Notes: generated from the sequence alone by a model not told the origin. A stretch of 64,000 nucleotides of DNA from Ohtaekwangia sp036786105 (GCF_036786105.1 NZ_DAIQRQ010000009.1:58225-122224), one strand, 5' to 3'; counted from the first letter of the stretch, positions 35,473 to 45,044 are shown. Numbers and translations are program-made.

Positions 35473-36123
35473 TTAGTTACATTTTGATTTCAGGCCTTCT
35501 GTCATCTCTTTTCCCCATTGTGGCGCTAAAGGATTTTCGGATTGAAACGAAGCAAATTTTTCCAGCGCGCTGGTCGTGGTAGCACACGCTTCGGCAGTGG
35601 ATGAACCAAAGAATTGAGCCGCACCAAATTGCATTTGTGCCAGCAACGCCAGTGCACGCGGATTGTTCGGATTGATGGCCACTGCTTTATTGAAAGTCTG
35701 GGTAGACAGCGGCATATATTGGCGGCCACGCGTAGCAGGATCAACAGACAAGCGCATCATGTAAATGAATCCTTCCAGCGCAATTACTTCCGATTCGTTT
35801 GGAACCAGTTCTTTTGCTTTGTTTAATGCTGTGGTGGCCTGATCGAGGTATACATCTTTTTTGGCAGCATCTTTTTCGTGATTGCTCATCATAATATAGC
35901 CGAACGATGCATAATAGAAAGGTTCCCATTTTGTTTTTTCGGCAGCGCCAACACGCTCAAATGTATTGACAGCCGTTTGCAGATCGGCAATATTTTGCGA
36001 AGTATATACCACCTGTATATTCTTCTGCATCGTCTCGGTATACTTATCGGCCGCCATTACGGTGGTTGACCATACCATTGCTATCAGAGCGATAAAAGCG
36101 GGAAGAGTGTTTTTCATTTTCAT
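35473..36123 (-). CDS. Exported TPR-like protein
   Basis: 216 residues with a signal peptide ending VMAADK (about residue 25). The mature part has TPR-like helical repeats: a canonical-looking one at about 150-170 (TQTFNKAVAINPNNPRALALL) and another near 95-125 (ALNKAKELVPNESEV). It follows the TonB receptor gene by 48 bp on the same strand, so it probably works in the periplasm with that receptor. I know no named family for it. Confidence 0.78.
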   Translation of the reverse strand: MKMKNTLPAFIALIAMVWSTTVMAADKYTETMQKNIQVVYTSQNIADLQTAVNTFERVGAAEKTKWEPFYYASFGYIMMSNHEKDAAKKDVYLDQATTALNKAKELVPNESEVIALEGFIYMMRLSVDPATRGRQYMPLSTQTFNKAVAINPNNPRALALLAQMQFGAAQFFGSSTAEACATTTSALEKFASFQSENPLAPQWGKEMTEGLKSKCN

Positions 36124-36171
36124 ATTGTTGTTTATTAGAGGTTATTGATTTTGATGATTTTATCTTTGGAA

Positions 36172-38325
36172 TCAGAGATTCGGCAACTGGTTTATCGATT
36201 TGTCTTTCGATAGGGTAATGAATATACCTGCAAACAAGAACCGGGTCGCTGCCTGTTGCAGCGGGCGGCTGTTATAGATACCGTCAGCATTCTTTACCGT
36301 GCTATACTCATAGCCAAAGATGTTGTTTCGTCCCAACAGGTTTGTACACGACAGGTATACAATAAGATGCGGCTTGGGCAAATAGCTCCAGTTAAAGCTG
36401 AGGTCGCTATAGTAAGGCGTTTTACCACGGTTGAACTGATCGCTGTTCGGGTTGTTATAGGGCCTGCCACTGGTATACGAATACGTAGCGCCCAACTGGC
36501 TTTTAATAGCCGATATAAAGTACTTGTATACCACCGAGAAATTATGGGCGGATGCAAAGGATGGCACCGCTTTGTATGGGAAGTTGAGATAATTGCGTTT
36601 CGTATCCAGGTATGAATAAGAAATCCAATAGTCAGTGTTACGCAGTGAGCGGTTGTCGCGCCAGAAAAACTCTATACCTTTTGCATAGCCTGAGCCTGCG
36701 TTATTCAATGTTAATGGATCACCATTTACATACTTTACAAGATCGTTATAATTCTTATAGTAGGTTTCGATACGAAACGTGCGATTGTTCTCGACATGCT
36801 GATAGTTAAGAATGAAGTGCTCTGCTTTTTCAGGAGCCAGTGCATGGTTTATACGCACCAGCGTGTTATTGGCCGTCTGGCGGAATTTACCGTAGGCAAA
36901 TGATACCTGACTGTATGATCCGGTTTTATAGGCAACGGAAATGCGCGGATCGATCGAGAGCTTCTGAACGAGACTGTTATACTCGATGCGTGCACCGGCA
37001 CGTGTCACCAGTTTATTGCTGGCATAGATATCGGCTTCTGCAAACCCGGCAGAGATCACCTCCTCAAAGGTTCGTGCATACGGATTACCATCGTGCAAAC
37101 GGAATTGCTGCTCATAGTTACGTTGGAGTATCTCCGCACCTGTCTTCAATTCTACTTTATCAGAAAGCGATCCTTCAAAGACCGTTTTACCATGTATACC
37201 CTTTTCGGTTTCAACAATGTTATCCTGATCAACGATGGCATCGTTCAGCTGATAAGTATAGGCCAAACCTCCGCGCACCATCCAGCGATCGTTTAAAGCC
37301 TGTTTGTAGGAACCGTTGAGGTAGCGGTAATTATTCGTCAGGTCGTATAAAAACTTGGTGTTATAGTCATCAATGCTGTGCTGGTAGATGGCGTAGCTGG
37401 AATGATTGAAGTTGCCATATACTTTTACGATACCCGTCTTGCCAACTTCCTGGCGAACAGCACCGCTGCCTTCGAGCGATACGGGAGCATCGATCCAATC
37501 AATGCGTTGGTTGATCAGTCCAAAGTAAGGACGAATATTGGTATACTGTATTTTACCAATGGCCGAGCCGCGCTCCCATGCTTGTGTATGCGCAATGTCG
37601 CCACCTACAGAAAGTATACCTATATCGGTACGGTTTGTTTCCGATTTATCTTTTGAATCCAGCACTAATGCTGACGACAATGCCTGACCATATTCGGCAG
37701 AGTATCCACCGGTACTAAAACTTGTTCCCTTGAACATGAATGGAAGAAAGCGTCCGCGTGAAGGTGTATTGGGAGCCGAAGGGCTATACGGATTCAATAC
37801 GAGCAAGCCATCAATAAATGTTTTGGCTTCATTACCATCACCACCACGCACAAACAGTCTTCCGCTTTCGCCTACTTTTTGCGTACCGGGTAATGTATTG
37901 AGCGCTCCGGCTATATCCGCGGTAGCGCCTGCCGTTGTGGCTATATCCAGTGCTTTAAAAATAGTTCTGCGCGATTCGTCGCTGGCTGCAAAGGCACCGG
38001 CCGTGATCATTACGGCCTCCAGTTCGTTAATCATTTCTTCCAGCGACACCTGGATCGTGATGGGTTTATTCTCCAGTATAACTTCCTTCTGAAAATCTTT
38101 GTAGCCTACAAACTTTACGAGCAGCACATGCACGCCAGTCTCGGTGGTGGTAAATTCAAAATTGCCGTCAGTATCGGAACTTGTTCCATCGTAGGTATCT
38201 GCCAGGATAATGTTGGCCAGCGGAATACCGGCTCCGCGTTCATCGGTAACTTTGCCGGATATCCTGGTTTGACTATACGCGGCCGTTGAGGTAAGGACGA
38301 AAAGAATGGGATAAAATAGTTTCAT
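36172..38325 (-). CDS. TonB-dependent outer membrane receptor, small type
   Basis: 717 residues. Signal peptide to AYSQ (about residue 19), carboxypeptidase-regulatory-like domain (about 22-100, RISGKVTDERGAGIPLANI), plug (about 105-220) including GTQKVGESGRLFVRGGDGNE seen as RLFVRGGDGNEAKTFIDG, and a beta-barrel that ends with FLFAGIFITLSKD some residues before the terminus. It is shorter than the receptors at 13981 and 22377. The downstream TPR-like, DoxX and LytS/LytT genes on the same strand suggest a sensed and regulated uptake locus. Confidence 0.88.
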   Translation of the reverse strand: MKLFYPILFVLTSTAAYSQTRISGKVTDERGAGIPLANIILADTYDGTSSDTDGNFEFTTTETGVHVLLVKFVGYKDFQKEVILENKPITIQVSLEEMINELEAVMITAGAFAASDESRRTIFKALDIATTAGATADIAGALNTLPGTQKVGESGRLFVRGGDGNEAKTFIDGLLVLNPYSPSAPNTPSRGRFLPFMFKGTSFSTGGYSAEYGQALSSALVLDSKDKSETNRTDIGILSVGGDIAHTQAWERGSAIGKIQYTNIRPYFGLINQRIDWIDAPVSLEGSGAVRQEVGKTGIVKVYGNFNHSSYAIYQHSIDDYNTKFLYDLTNNYRYLNGSYKQALNDRWMVRGGLAYTYQLNDAIVDQDNIVETEKGIHGKTVFEGSLSDKVELKTGAEILQRNYEQQFRLHDGNPYARTFEEVISAGFAEADIYASNKLVTRAGARIEYNSLVQKLSIDPRISVAYKTGSYSQVSFAYGKFRQTANNTLVRINHALAPEKAEHFILNYQHVENNRTFRIETYYKNYNDLVKYVNGDPLTLNNAGSGYAKGIEFFWRDNRSLRNTDYWISYSYLDTKRNYLNFPYKAVPSFASAHNFSVVYKYFISAIKSQLGATYSYTSGRPYNNPNSDQFNRGKTPYYSDLSFNWSYLPKPHLIVYLSCTNLLGRNNIFGYEYSTVKNADGIYNSRPLQQAATRFLFAGIFITLSKDKSINQLPNL

Positions 38326-38484
38326 ACAGGGTGTTTTGGGCGATTACACGATAAAAGTGGATGAGGAAGCGATCTTTTTAAAAAAGGAGTTACCGAACTG
38401 TAAGACCGGGCGGATGAACTGTAGCAGACCGCTTCCGAAAAAATTAACCTCAACAACGATTCTTCGTGATATCGCCTTTAACAC

Positions 38485-39489
38485 TCAACCATGCTTAACG
38501 ATGATCTTGCCGGGAGTCTTGTTGTTTTCAAACATGGCAAAGGCAGTGGCATAATCAGTATATACGCCGGCAATGAACGGTCGAACCGGGTATATTTCCA
38601 GGAACTTTACGAACTGCTCAAGGTCTTCACGACTGCCGGTTGTATAGGCTTGAAGCGTTATGTTTCTGCGGATGACACTTACCAGGTCAATCGAAGTCCG
38701 GGTATCATCCAGAAATCCTATCAGCGCTATATGACCACCCACGGCTGCTGCATGGATGGATTGCTGCACAGAGCTTCCTCCTGCCACATCCATCACGAGA
38801 TCAACACCGCGGCCTTGTGTAATATCCAGTACCGGCTTCGACCATTCCGGATGTTCTTTATAGTTTATCACATGGTGCGCCCCCAGCTGTTTCAGAAATT
38901 CTTCATTCTCCTGTCGCCCGGTGGTAACAATAGTACGCAACCCTATATGTTGTGAGAGCTGTAAGGCATACAACGAAACACTGCCGGTGCCTTGAATCAA
39001 TACAGTATCACCCGGCTGCACACCCGATTGTGTCAATACGCGAAATGCCGTTAGCCCGGCCGTTGTAATCGTTGCGGCCTCCTCCATGGTGAGCGTGGTG
39101 GGTGCTTTTGCTATACTTTGCTCGTGAAAGGCATAGTATTCTGAGAATACACCATCTACCGTGGCACCCAATTGCTGCGAAGCCTTAAAGGCATCGAACT
39201 TTCCTCCTTGCCAACGCTGTCGCAGCAGGCTGACCACACGATCGCCCGGAGCAAAACGTGTTACCAGTTTTCCCACGCGTTCAACCATGCCGGCAGCATC
39301 CGATCCCAGTATAACGGGCAACGGTTTTACCAGCGGATAGCGCCCGGTGATAAAAGCGTAGTCGCGATAATTAAGCGATGTAGCATGAATGCGTACCAAT
39401 ACATCGTAGTCACCTATAACAGGTGTTGGCGTTTCTTTCCATTCGATTCCACGGAGCGTGCCGGGGATTGTGAGTTGCAGTGCTTTCAT
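38485..39489 (-). CDS. Zinc-independent MDR-family NAD(P)H oxidoreductase
   Basis: 334 residues, quinone-oxidoreductase-like. The GroES-like N-terminal half contains SLNYRDYAFITGRYP and LGSDAAGMVERVG, and the Rossmann half has a nucleotide motif VLIQGTGSVSLYALQL. There is no cysteine at all in the protein, so the zinc sites of classical alcohol dehydrogenases are absent. I chose ATG 39489; the open frame up to 39579 adds 30 residues of no homology. It is divergently transcribed from a LysR regulator, which probably controls it. Confidence 0.88.
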   Translation of the reverse strand: MKALQLTIPGTLRGIEWKETPTPVIGDYDVLVRIHATSLNYRDYAFITGRYPLVKPLPVILGSDAAGMVERVGKLVTRFAPGDRVVSLLRQRWQGGKFDAFKASQQLGATVDGVFSEYYAFHEQSIAKAPTTLTMEEAATITTAGLTAFRVLTQSGVQPGDTVLIQGTGSVSLYALQLSQHIGLRTIVTTGRQENEEFLKQLGAHHVINYKEHPEWSKPVLDITQGRGVDLVMDVAGGSSVQQSIHAAAVGGHIALIGFLDDTRTSIDLVSVIRRNITLQAYTTGSREDLEQFVKFLEIYPVRPFIAGVYTDYATAFAMFENNKTPGKIIVKHG

Positions 39490-39615
39490 ATTTTTGAGGT
39501 TGCTGGCAATGGCATGAACAGTATATTTGCGCTTACCAGTGGTGTTTATTTGTTTTATAATGCAAAGAACGTTGAACACGATACATCAGGATTCTTTTGT
39601 GTGATTCGATCTTGC

Positions 39616-39628
39616 TATCGCAGTGATA
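39616..39628. promoter_or_regulatory. Candidate LysR operator (T-N11-A)
   Basis: TATC-N5-GATA is a perfect dyad with the LysR-family T-N11-A form. It lies 14-26 bp before the lysR start in the divergent region. The role is inferred. Confidence 0.4.
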
Positions 39629-39641
39629 CGTTATACCGATC

Positions 39642-40517
39642 ATGGACCTGAAACATCTCCGTTATTTTAAAGTGCTGGCAGAAGAACTCAACTTCCGGAA
39701 GGCAGCCGCACGATTGAACATCTCACAGCCTCCGTTGAGTCAGCAGATTAAAGAGCTGGAGGATTCACTGGGTGTCTCCCTTTTTCATCGCCTCAAGCGA
39801 GGCAATGAGCTGACGGATGCCGGGAAGATACTATACCAGTATACGCTCGAAGTATTTGAAAAAATGGAAGAAGCGGAGGAGCGCATTCGCGCCATTCGCG
39901 AGAAGAAGACCGGCACATTACAGGTCGGGATCGTGCCCGGTATTCGTCCGGGACGGATCGCACAAGCCATGCAAATCTTTCAGCAGCAGCATAACGGCAT
40001 ACACGTTACGATTGCTGAACATTGCACGTCAACACTCATTCACCATATAAAGGAAAACCAACTCGATCTCGCGCTGGTATTCGGACCGGTGCAGGATGAT
40101 GCACTCGAATGGACTGCTATTGCAAAAGAAGAATATCACGTTGTATTGCCGGCAGGTCATGCATTGGCAAAGCGCAAAAAATTATCGCGCGAAGATCTGC
40201 GCGATCAATCCTTTATACTCTACAAGCGTCAGGATCAGCCATGGCTGCACGATGCCGTAATGCAGCAGCTGCGGATCAACGGAGAAGAGCCTCGCATTGT
40301 GAGTGAGCTCTCGTCACCGCGCACGCGGGTGCTGCTGGTACACCAGGGGCTTGGTCTTACCTTCGCACCTGCTTCCCTGCAGGAAGAGTATCCCCATGTT
40401 CATTTCAAGCCTCTCGACTCCTTGCAGGCTGTAGCGGTTGGTACATTGCGCAGGCGTAACAGGAACCATGCTGCCATACGGGCTATGACGGAAGCGTTTC
40501 AAAAAAGTATTGTGTAG
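39642..40517 (+). CDS. LysR-family transcriptional regulator
   Basis: 291 residues. The winged helix-turn-helix is at 1-60 (MDLKHLRYFKVLAEELNFRK, then LNISQPPLSQQIKELE) and the substrate-binding domain covers about 90-290. It is divergent from the MDR oxidoreductase gene, the classic arrangement for a LysR regulator and its target; the co-inducer cannot be read from the sequence. Confidence 0.94.
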   Translation: MDLKHLRYFKVLAEELNFRKAAARLNISQPPLSQQIKELEDSLGVSLFHRLKRGNELTDAGKILYQYTLEVFEKMEEAEERIRAIREKKTGTLQVGIVPGIRPGRIAQAMQIFQQQHNGIHVTIAEHCTSTLIHHIKENQLDLALVFGPVQDDALEWTAIAKEEYHVVLPAGHALAKRKKLSREDLRDQSFILYKRQDQPWLHDAVMQQLRINGEEPRIVSELSSPRTRVLLVHQGLGLTFAPASLQEEYPHVHFKPLDSLQAVAVGTLRRRNRNHAAIRAMTEAFQKSIV

Positions 40518-40554
40518 TTAACGCACAGCAGCCGGTAATTTTCGTAAAAGGCTT

Positions 40555-40562
40555 ATTTTTGC
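40555..40562 (+). promoter_or_regulatory. -7 promoter box of leuS
   Basis: TATTTTTG matches TAnnTTTG exactly, 27 bp before ATG 40590. No convincing TTTG at -33. Confidence 0.5.
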
Positions 40563-40589
40563 GGTTCGCCAAACAGAACGAACTACAAC

Positions 40590-43382
40590 ATGGCCGATTA
40601 CAGCAAAGACGAGATCAAACGCATTGAAAAAAAGTGGCAGGATACGTGGGCTACCACCGGAGCTTACCAGGTAAAGGACGATACGTCCAAGCCTAAATAT
40701 TATGTATTGGATATGTTCCCCTATCCTTCCGGAGCCGGGCTTCACGTAGGGCACCCGCTCGGGTATATTGCATCTGACATCGTTTCACGCTACAAGCGAC
40801 TGAAGGGCTTCAATGTGTTGCACCCGATGGGGTTCGATGCGTTTGGATTGCCAGCTGAACAATATGCTATTCAAACCGGTCAGCATCCGGCCGTAACTAC
40901 AGCAAAAAATATAGAGACGTATAAACGCCAGCTGCGCCAGATCGGCTTCTCATACGACTGGGATCGCGAAGTGCAAACCTGCGACCCTGCTTACTATAAA
41001 TGGACGCAGTGGATTTTCGCACAATTATTCAATGCCTGGTATAACAAGAAGGCTGGTGCCGAAGGAAAGACCGAGCCAATCACTACGCTGATCGCTGAAC
41101 TCGAAAAGAACGGCAATAAAAATATTTCCGCTGTATGCGATGAAGGCACGCCTTCCGTTACCGCAGAACAGTGGAAGAATCTGGATGAAAAAGGCAGAGA
41201 AGATTTTCTGCAGAAATACCGCATCGCTTACCTGAGCGAAACGATGGTGAACTGGTGTGCTGCACTCGGCACCGTACTCTCCAACGATGAAGTAAAAGAC
41301 GGTGTAAGCGAACGAGGTGGCTACCCGGTAGAACGCATCAAGATGATGCAATGGAGCATGCGCATTACCGCGTATGCCGAGCGCCTGCTGAAAGGGTTGG
41401 ATACAATCGACTGGCCCGAGCCTGTAAAAGAAATGCAGCGCAACTGGATTGGCAAGAGTATAGGATGCGAGCTAGATTTTAAAGTTGATAAGAGCGAAGA
41501 CCTCTCCATTCGCGTGTTCACCACACGCATCGACACGATCTATGGTGTAACGTTCATGGTAATAGCACCGGAACATGAACTGGTAGACAAGATCACAACA
41601 CCGGAGCAACGTGAAGAAGTTACCAAATATGTAGATATAGCGAAGAACCGCAGCGAGCGCGAGCGCATGAGCGAAGTGAAGCGTATTACCGGGGCATTTA
41701 CCGGGGCGTATGTAATCAACCCGTTCAGCAACGAGAAAGTACCTGTGTGGATTGCCGATTATGTATTGGCGGGCTATGGAACAGGCGCTGTGATGGCAGT
41801 GCCTTCGAGCGATACGCGCGATTATGCTTTCGCAAAGCATTTCAATCTACCGATCATAGATGTATTGGAAGGTCCGACCAGCGATATCAATCAGGATAAC
41901 TTCGAGCCGAAATCAGGCACAATGATCAACTCCGATTTTCTGAATGGTTTGCCCTGGAACGAGGCCATCGAAAAAGCATTGCAGAAAGTAGAATCGCTGG
42001 GCATTGGTATACGTAAAGTAAATTTCCGCATGCGCGATGCCATCTTCGGCCGTCAGCGGTATTGGGGTGAACCCTTCCCGGTATATTTCGACAACGGCAT
42101 ACCAAAGCTGGTAGACGATGCCGATCTGCCGGTAACATTGCCGGAGATTGATCAATATAAACCAACCGAAACAGGTGAGCCTCCACTGGCCCGTGCCAAA
42201 GGATGGAGCTATAAAGGCAAGCATTACGAACTGACTACGATGCCCGGATGGGCCGGCTCAAGCTGGTATTGGTTCCGCTACATGGACCCGAAGAATAACA
42301 ACGAGTTTGCCAGCAAAGACAAAGTATCTTACTGGAAAGATGTAGACCTGTATATAGGCGGATCAGAACACGCTACCGGTCACTTGTTATACTCTCGTTT
42401 CTGGTGCAAGGCTATGAAAGACCTGGGCTTTGTAGAAGCAGAAGAGCCATTCAAAAAACTGATCAATCAGGGACACATTCAAGGTGTATCGAAGTTTGTA
42501 TACCGCATCAACGGCACGAATAAATTTGTGTCGCACGGTTTGCGCAAGCAATACGAAGTAACACCATTACACGTGGATGTAAACATAGTAGACAGCGATA
42601 TACTCAATCTGGAAGCATTCAGAAAATGGCGCGATGACTTTGCAAATGCAGAATTTATACTCGAAGACGGCAAGTATATCTGCGGAAGCGAAGTAGAGAA
42701 AATGTCGAAGTCGAAATACAATGTGGTGAACCCGGATGATATTATAAACAACTACGGCGCTGATACCTTGCGTATGTACGAGATGTTCCTCGGCCCGCTG
42801 GAGTTATCCAAGCCCTGGAATACCAATGGTATTGATGGGGTATATAAATTCCTGAGACGTTTCTGGAATCTCTTCCACGACAAGAATGAGAACTTCACCG
42901 TGAGTGATGCAGAAGCAACCCGCGATGAGCTGAAGATATTGCACAAGACGATCCGAAAGATTGAAGATGACATTGAGCGCTTCTCTTTCAACACATCGGT
43001 GAGTGAGTTCATGATCTGCTGCAATGAACTGAGCTCTATGAAATGTAACAAGCGTGCTATACTGGAGCCGCTGGTGATAGCATTGTCTCCGTATGCTCCG
43101 CACATCGCTGCCGAACTGTGGGAGAAGCTGGGCCACAAAGATTCTGTATTGGAAGCCAGCTACCCGAAATACGATGAGCAGTATTTGGTAGAAAGCTCCT
43201 TTGAATATCCGATCTCCATTAATGGCAAAGTACGTGTGAAGATGAACTTCGCCCTGGATATGCCGAAAGAAGACATCGAAAAACTGGTGATAGCCTCCGA
43301 AGCCGTACAAAAATGGACGGAAGGCAAAGCACCGAAGAAGGTGATCATCGTACCGGGCAAGATTGTGAACGTTGTGGTGTAG
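40590..43382 (+). CDS. leuS: Leucyl-tRNA synthetase
   Basis: Charges tRNA-Leu. 930 residues, class I. HIGH-equivalent HVGH at 52-55 (PSGAGLHVGHPLGY); KMSKS at about 704-708 (EKMSKSKYNVVNPDD). The CP1 editing domain lies between, with TTRIDTIYGVTF (about 310) and GYGTGAVMAVPSSDTRD, including the conserved aspartate region. An insertion before the KMSKS loop (QGVSKFVYRINGTNKFVSHG) is usual in Bacteroidetes LeuRS. Single gene with its own -7 box. Confidence 0.98.
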   Translation: MADYSKDEIKRIEKKWQDTWATTGAYQVKDDTSKPKYYVLDMFPYPSGAGLHVGHPLGYIASDIVSRYKRLKGFNVLHPMGFDAFGLPAEQYAIQTGQHPAVTTAKNIETYKRQLRQIGFSYDWDREVQTCDPAYYKWTQWIFAQLFNAWYNKKAGAEGKTEPITTLIAELEKNGNKNISAVCDEGTPSVTAEQWKNLDEKGREDFLQKYRIAYLSETMVNWCAALGTVLSNDEVKDGVSERGGYPVERIKMMQWSMRITAYAERLLKGLDTIDWPEPVKEMQRNWIGKSIGCELDFKVDKSEDLSIRVFTTRIDTIYGVTFMVIAPEHELVDKITTPEQREEVTKYVDIAKNRSERERMSEVKRITGAFTGAYVINPFSNEKVPVWIADYVLAGYGTGAVMAVPSSDTRDYAFAKHFNLPIIDVLEGPTSDINQDNFEPKSGTMINSDFLNGLPWNEAIEKALQKVESLGIGIRKVNFRMRDAIFGRQRYWGEPFPVYFDNGIPKLVDDADLPVTLPEIDQYKPTETGEPPLARAKGWSYKGKHYELTTMPGWAGSSWYWFRYMDPKNNNEFASKDKVSYWKDVDLYIGGSEHATGHLLYSRFWCKAMKDLGFVEAEEPFKKLINQGHIQGVSKFVYRINGTNKFVSHGLRKQYEVTPLHVDVNIVDSDILNLEAFRKWRDDFANAEFILEDGKYICGSEVEKMSKSKYNVVNPDDIINNYGADTLRMYEMFLGPLELSKPWNTNGIDGVYKFLRRFWNLFHDKNENFTVSDAEATRDELKILHKTIRKIEDDIERFSFNTSVSEFMICCNELSSMKCNKRAILEPLVIALSPYAPHIAAELWEKLGHKDSVLEASYPKYDEQYLVESSFEYPISINGKVRVKMNFALDMPKEDIEKLVIASEAVQKWTEGKAPKKVIIVPGKIVNVVV

Positions 43383-43487
43383 CCGTTAACGGTTACACGT
43401 TATTAGTATCTGATCTGTGCCCTTCTGTGAGTTCTGTGGGAAATCAATGCATTTTAGTCCCACAGATTTCGCAGAAGAACACAGAAA
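43383..43487. repeat. Mixed heptamer and decamer array after leuS
   Basis: A short TAACGnn-type stretch follows the leuS stop (43383-43405). Then decads TCTGTGCCCT, TCTGTGAGT and TCTGTGGGAA (43415-43442) face a reverse-complement arm of CCCACAGATT / CGCAGAAGAA / CACAGAA type (43457-43487), forming a long imperfect hairpin. No gene lies in 43383-43607. Confidence 0.7.
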
Positions 43488-43578
43488 GTAAAGTATCCCG
43501 AAAAACCAACGACAACTTCTCAAAGCTCGCCGCTAAAAGCGCGCAGCTCTCCTCCGCCAGCTTCTAACCATTTTTCAC

Positions 43579-43586
43579 TACCTTTG
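43579..43586 (+). promoter_or_regulatory. -7 promoter box of fabH; decides the start codon
   Basis: TACCTTTG is an exact TAnnTTTG match. A TTG at 43584 that extends the frame by eight codons lies inside it, so translation should start at ATG 43608. Confidence 0.6.
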
Positions 43587-43607
43587 CGCTCGCTAAATTT
43601 CAATCGA

Positions 43608-44609
43608 ATGCGATATTCCAAAATTGTCGGCCTGGGCCATCATGTTCCGGAAAATGTCATTACCAACCAATACCTTTCTACCGTCATGGATACCAACAAC
43701 GAATGGATCGTTGAGCGCACGGGTATACATGAGCGCAGATGGATGAATCCGGAAAAAGATACCGTAGCCAATATGGCCGCTAAGGCCACACGCATGGCCC
43801 TGCAGCGCGCCGAGCTCAAGGAAACGGATATCGACTTCATTGTATTTGCCACAATTACGCCCGACTATTTCTTTCCCGGTTCCGGAGTGTTGTTACAACG
43901 TGAATTGGGTCTTGACGGCAAGATCGCTGCGCTCGACATCCGCAATGCCTGCTCGGGATTTATATATGCACTCTCGGTAGCCGATCAGTTCATCAAAACC
44001 GGTATGTATAAAACCGTGCTGGTAGTAGGAGCCGAAATTCAATCTACAGCACTGGATATATCAACACGCGGAAGGAATACAGCCGTTATTTTTGGCGATG
44101 GTGCCGGTGCTGTAATTCTTCAGCCATCCGACAAGCCCGGTATACTTTCCACGCATCTTCACTCAGATGGTAACTTTGCCGAAGAGCTCTATGTAAAAGA
44201 TCCGGGCAGTAGTCGCCCGCATAGTGAAAGACAACCCGAGCAGATCACCGATACATCTACCTTCAAGGTCGTGATGAATGGCAACCAGGTATTCAAACAT
44301 GCCGTGGTTCGCTTTATGGAAGTGATCCAGGAAGCGCTCGATGCTAATAAACTTACCAAAGAAGACATTAACCTGCTTGTGCCTCACCAGGCAAACCTGC
44401 GCATCAGCCAGTATATCCAGGAGAAGCTGGCCCTGAGTGATGCCCAGGTGTATAACAACATTATGCGGTATGGAAATACTACCGCTGCCTCTATACCAAT
44501 CGCCCTCAGCGAAGCCTGGGCTGAAGGTAAAATCAAAGAAAATGATTTAATTTGTTTAGCCGCCTTCGGCAGTGGCTTTACCTGGGCCTCTGCGTTGATC
44601 CGGTGGTAA
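43608..44609 (+). CDS. fabH: 3-oxoacyl-ACP synthase III (KAS III)
   Basis: Condenses acetyl-CoA (or a branched acyl-CoA) with malonyl-ACP to start fatty acid synthesis. 333 residues from ATG 43608. The catalytic triad is in place: Cys115 (RNACSGFIYAL), His in VPHQANLRI, Asn in RYGNTTAASIP. The C-terminal GSGFTWASALIRW is typical. Branched-chain primer use, common in Bacteroidetes, is possible but cannot be read from sequence. Monocistronic, with a repeat array downstream. Confidence 0.95.
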   Translation: MRYSKIVGLGHHVPENVITNQYLSTVMDTNNEWIVERTGIHERRWMNPEKDTVANMAAKATRMALQRAELKETDIDFIVFATITPDYFFPGSGVLLQRELGLDGKIAALDIRNACSGFIYALSVADQFIKTGMYKTVLVVGAEIQSTALDISTRGRNTAVIFGDGAGAVILQPSDKPGILSTHLHSDGNFAEELYVKDPGSSRPHSERQPEQITDTSTFKVVMNGNQVFKHAVVRFMEVIQEALDANKLTKEDINLLVPHQANLRISQYIQEKLALSDAQVYNNIMRYGNTTAASIPIALSEAWAEGKIKENDLICLAAFGSGFTWASALIRW

Positions 44610-44620
44610 AAGGCGAGAGC

Positions 44621-44706
44621 CATTACACGTTATTCGTTATCCGTATCCTGTAATTACGGCCGAGTAACGTGTAACTGATAACGATTAACGGATAACTGAT
44701 AACGAA
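44621..44706. repeat. Heptamer inverted-repeat array after fabH
   Basis: Left arm 44621-44655 is five heptads of CGTTAnn type. Right arm 44665-44706 is six heptads of TAACnnn type in perfect register. The arms are imperfect reverse complements and fill the gap up to 8 bp before ATG 44715. Confidence 0.8.
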
Positions 44707-44714
44707 CACCTAAC

Positions 44715-44939
44715 ATGAAGACCTCCTCTTATAATCCGAGTCCGCTGGAAGTTGATTTCGCTAACGCACTATATATACTTCAGAAGGAGATTGAAAAACA
44801 TCTGCAGGACAACCAGGTTATTCACGTAGAGACCAACACGCGCAAAGACAACCCCATGGTTCGTTTCAGCCTCCTCGACAAAGATGGCGACCCTCACGAA
44901 ATTGTAGTGCGCATCGTCCAGGTTCCCGACAAATTCTGA
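44715..44939 (+). CDS. Small conserved protein of unknown function
   Basis: 74 residues, soluble, acidic, no cysteine. An N-terminal helix (VDFANALYILQKEIEKHL) is followed by beta-strand-like segments (VIHVETNTRKDNPMVRFSLL, ending VVRIVQVPDKF). No family comes to mind. Codon use is like that of neighbouring genes, and the frame is bounded by repeat arrays on both sides, which supports a real gene. It stands alone between fabH and gntP. Confidence 0.6.
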   Translation: MKTSSYNPSPLEVDFANALYILQKEIEKHLQDNQVIHVETNTRKDNPMVRFSLLDKDGDPHEIVVRIVQVPDKF

Positions 44940-45044
44940 GTATACTTTCAGCATACAATCTTTCCTGTATCCTGTTATATTTCACAACCAGCAATGTTCC
45001 CAATATTGCCGGCGCTGTTCCGTTTCATTTAATAGAACGTAAGC

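Noticed and set aside
39490..39579. N-terminal extension of the MDR oxidoreductase
   Set aside because: The added residues have no family similarity and lie in the divergent promoter region; MKALQLT is the typical start.
43584..43607. TTG start of FabH at 43584
   Set aside because: It overlaps the TACCTTTG promoter box; ATG 43608 gives the usual N-terminus.
44621..44706. CRISPR array
   Set aside because: Units are 7 nt without spacers, the arms are inverted, and no cas gene is nearby.
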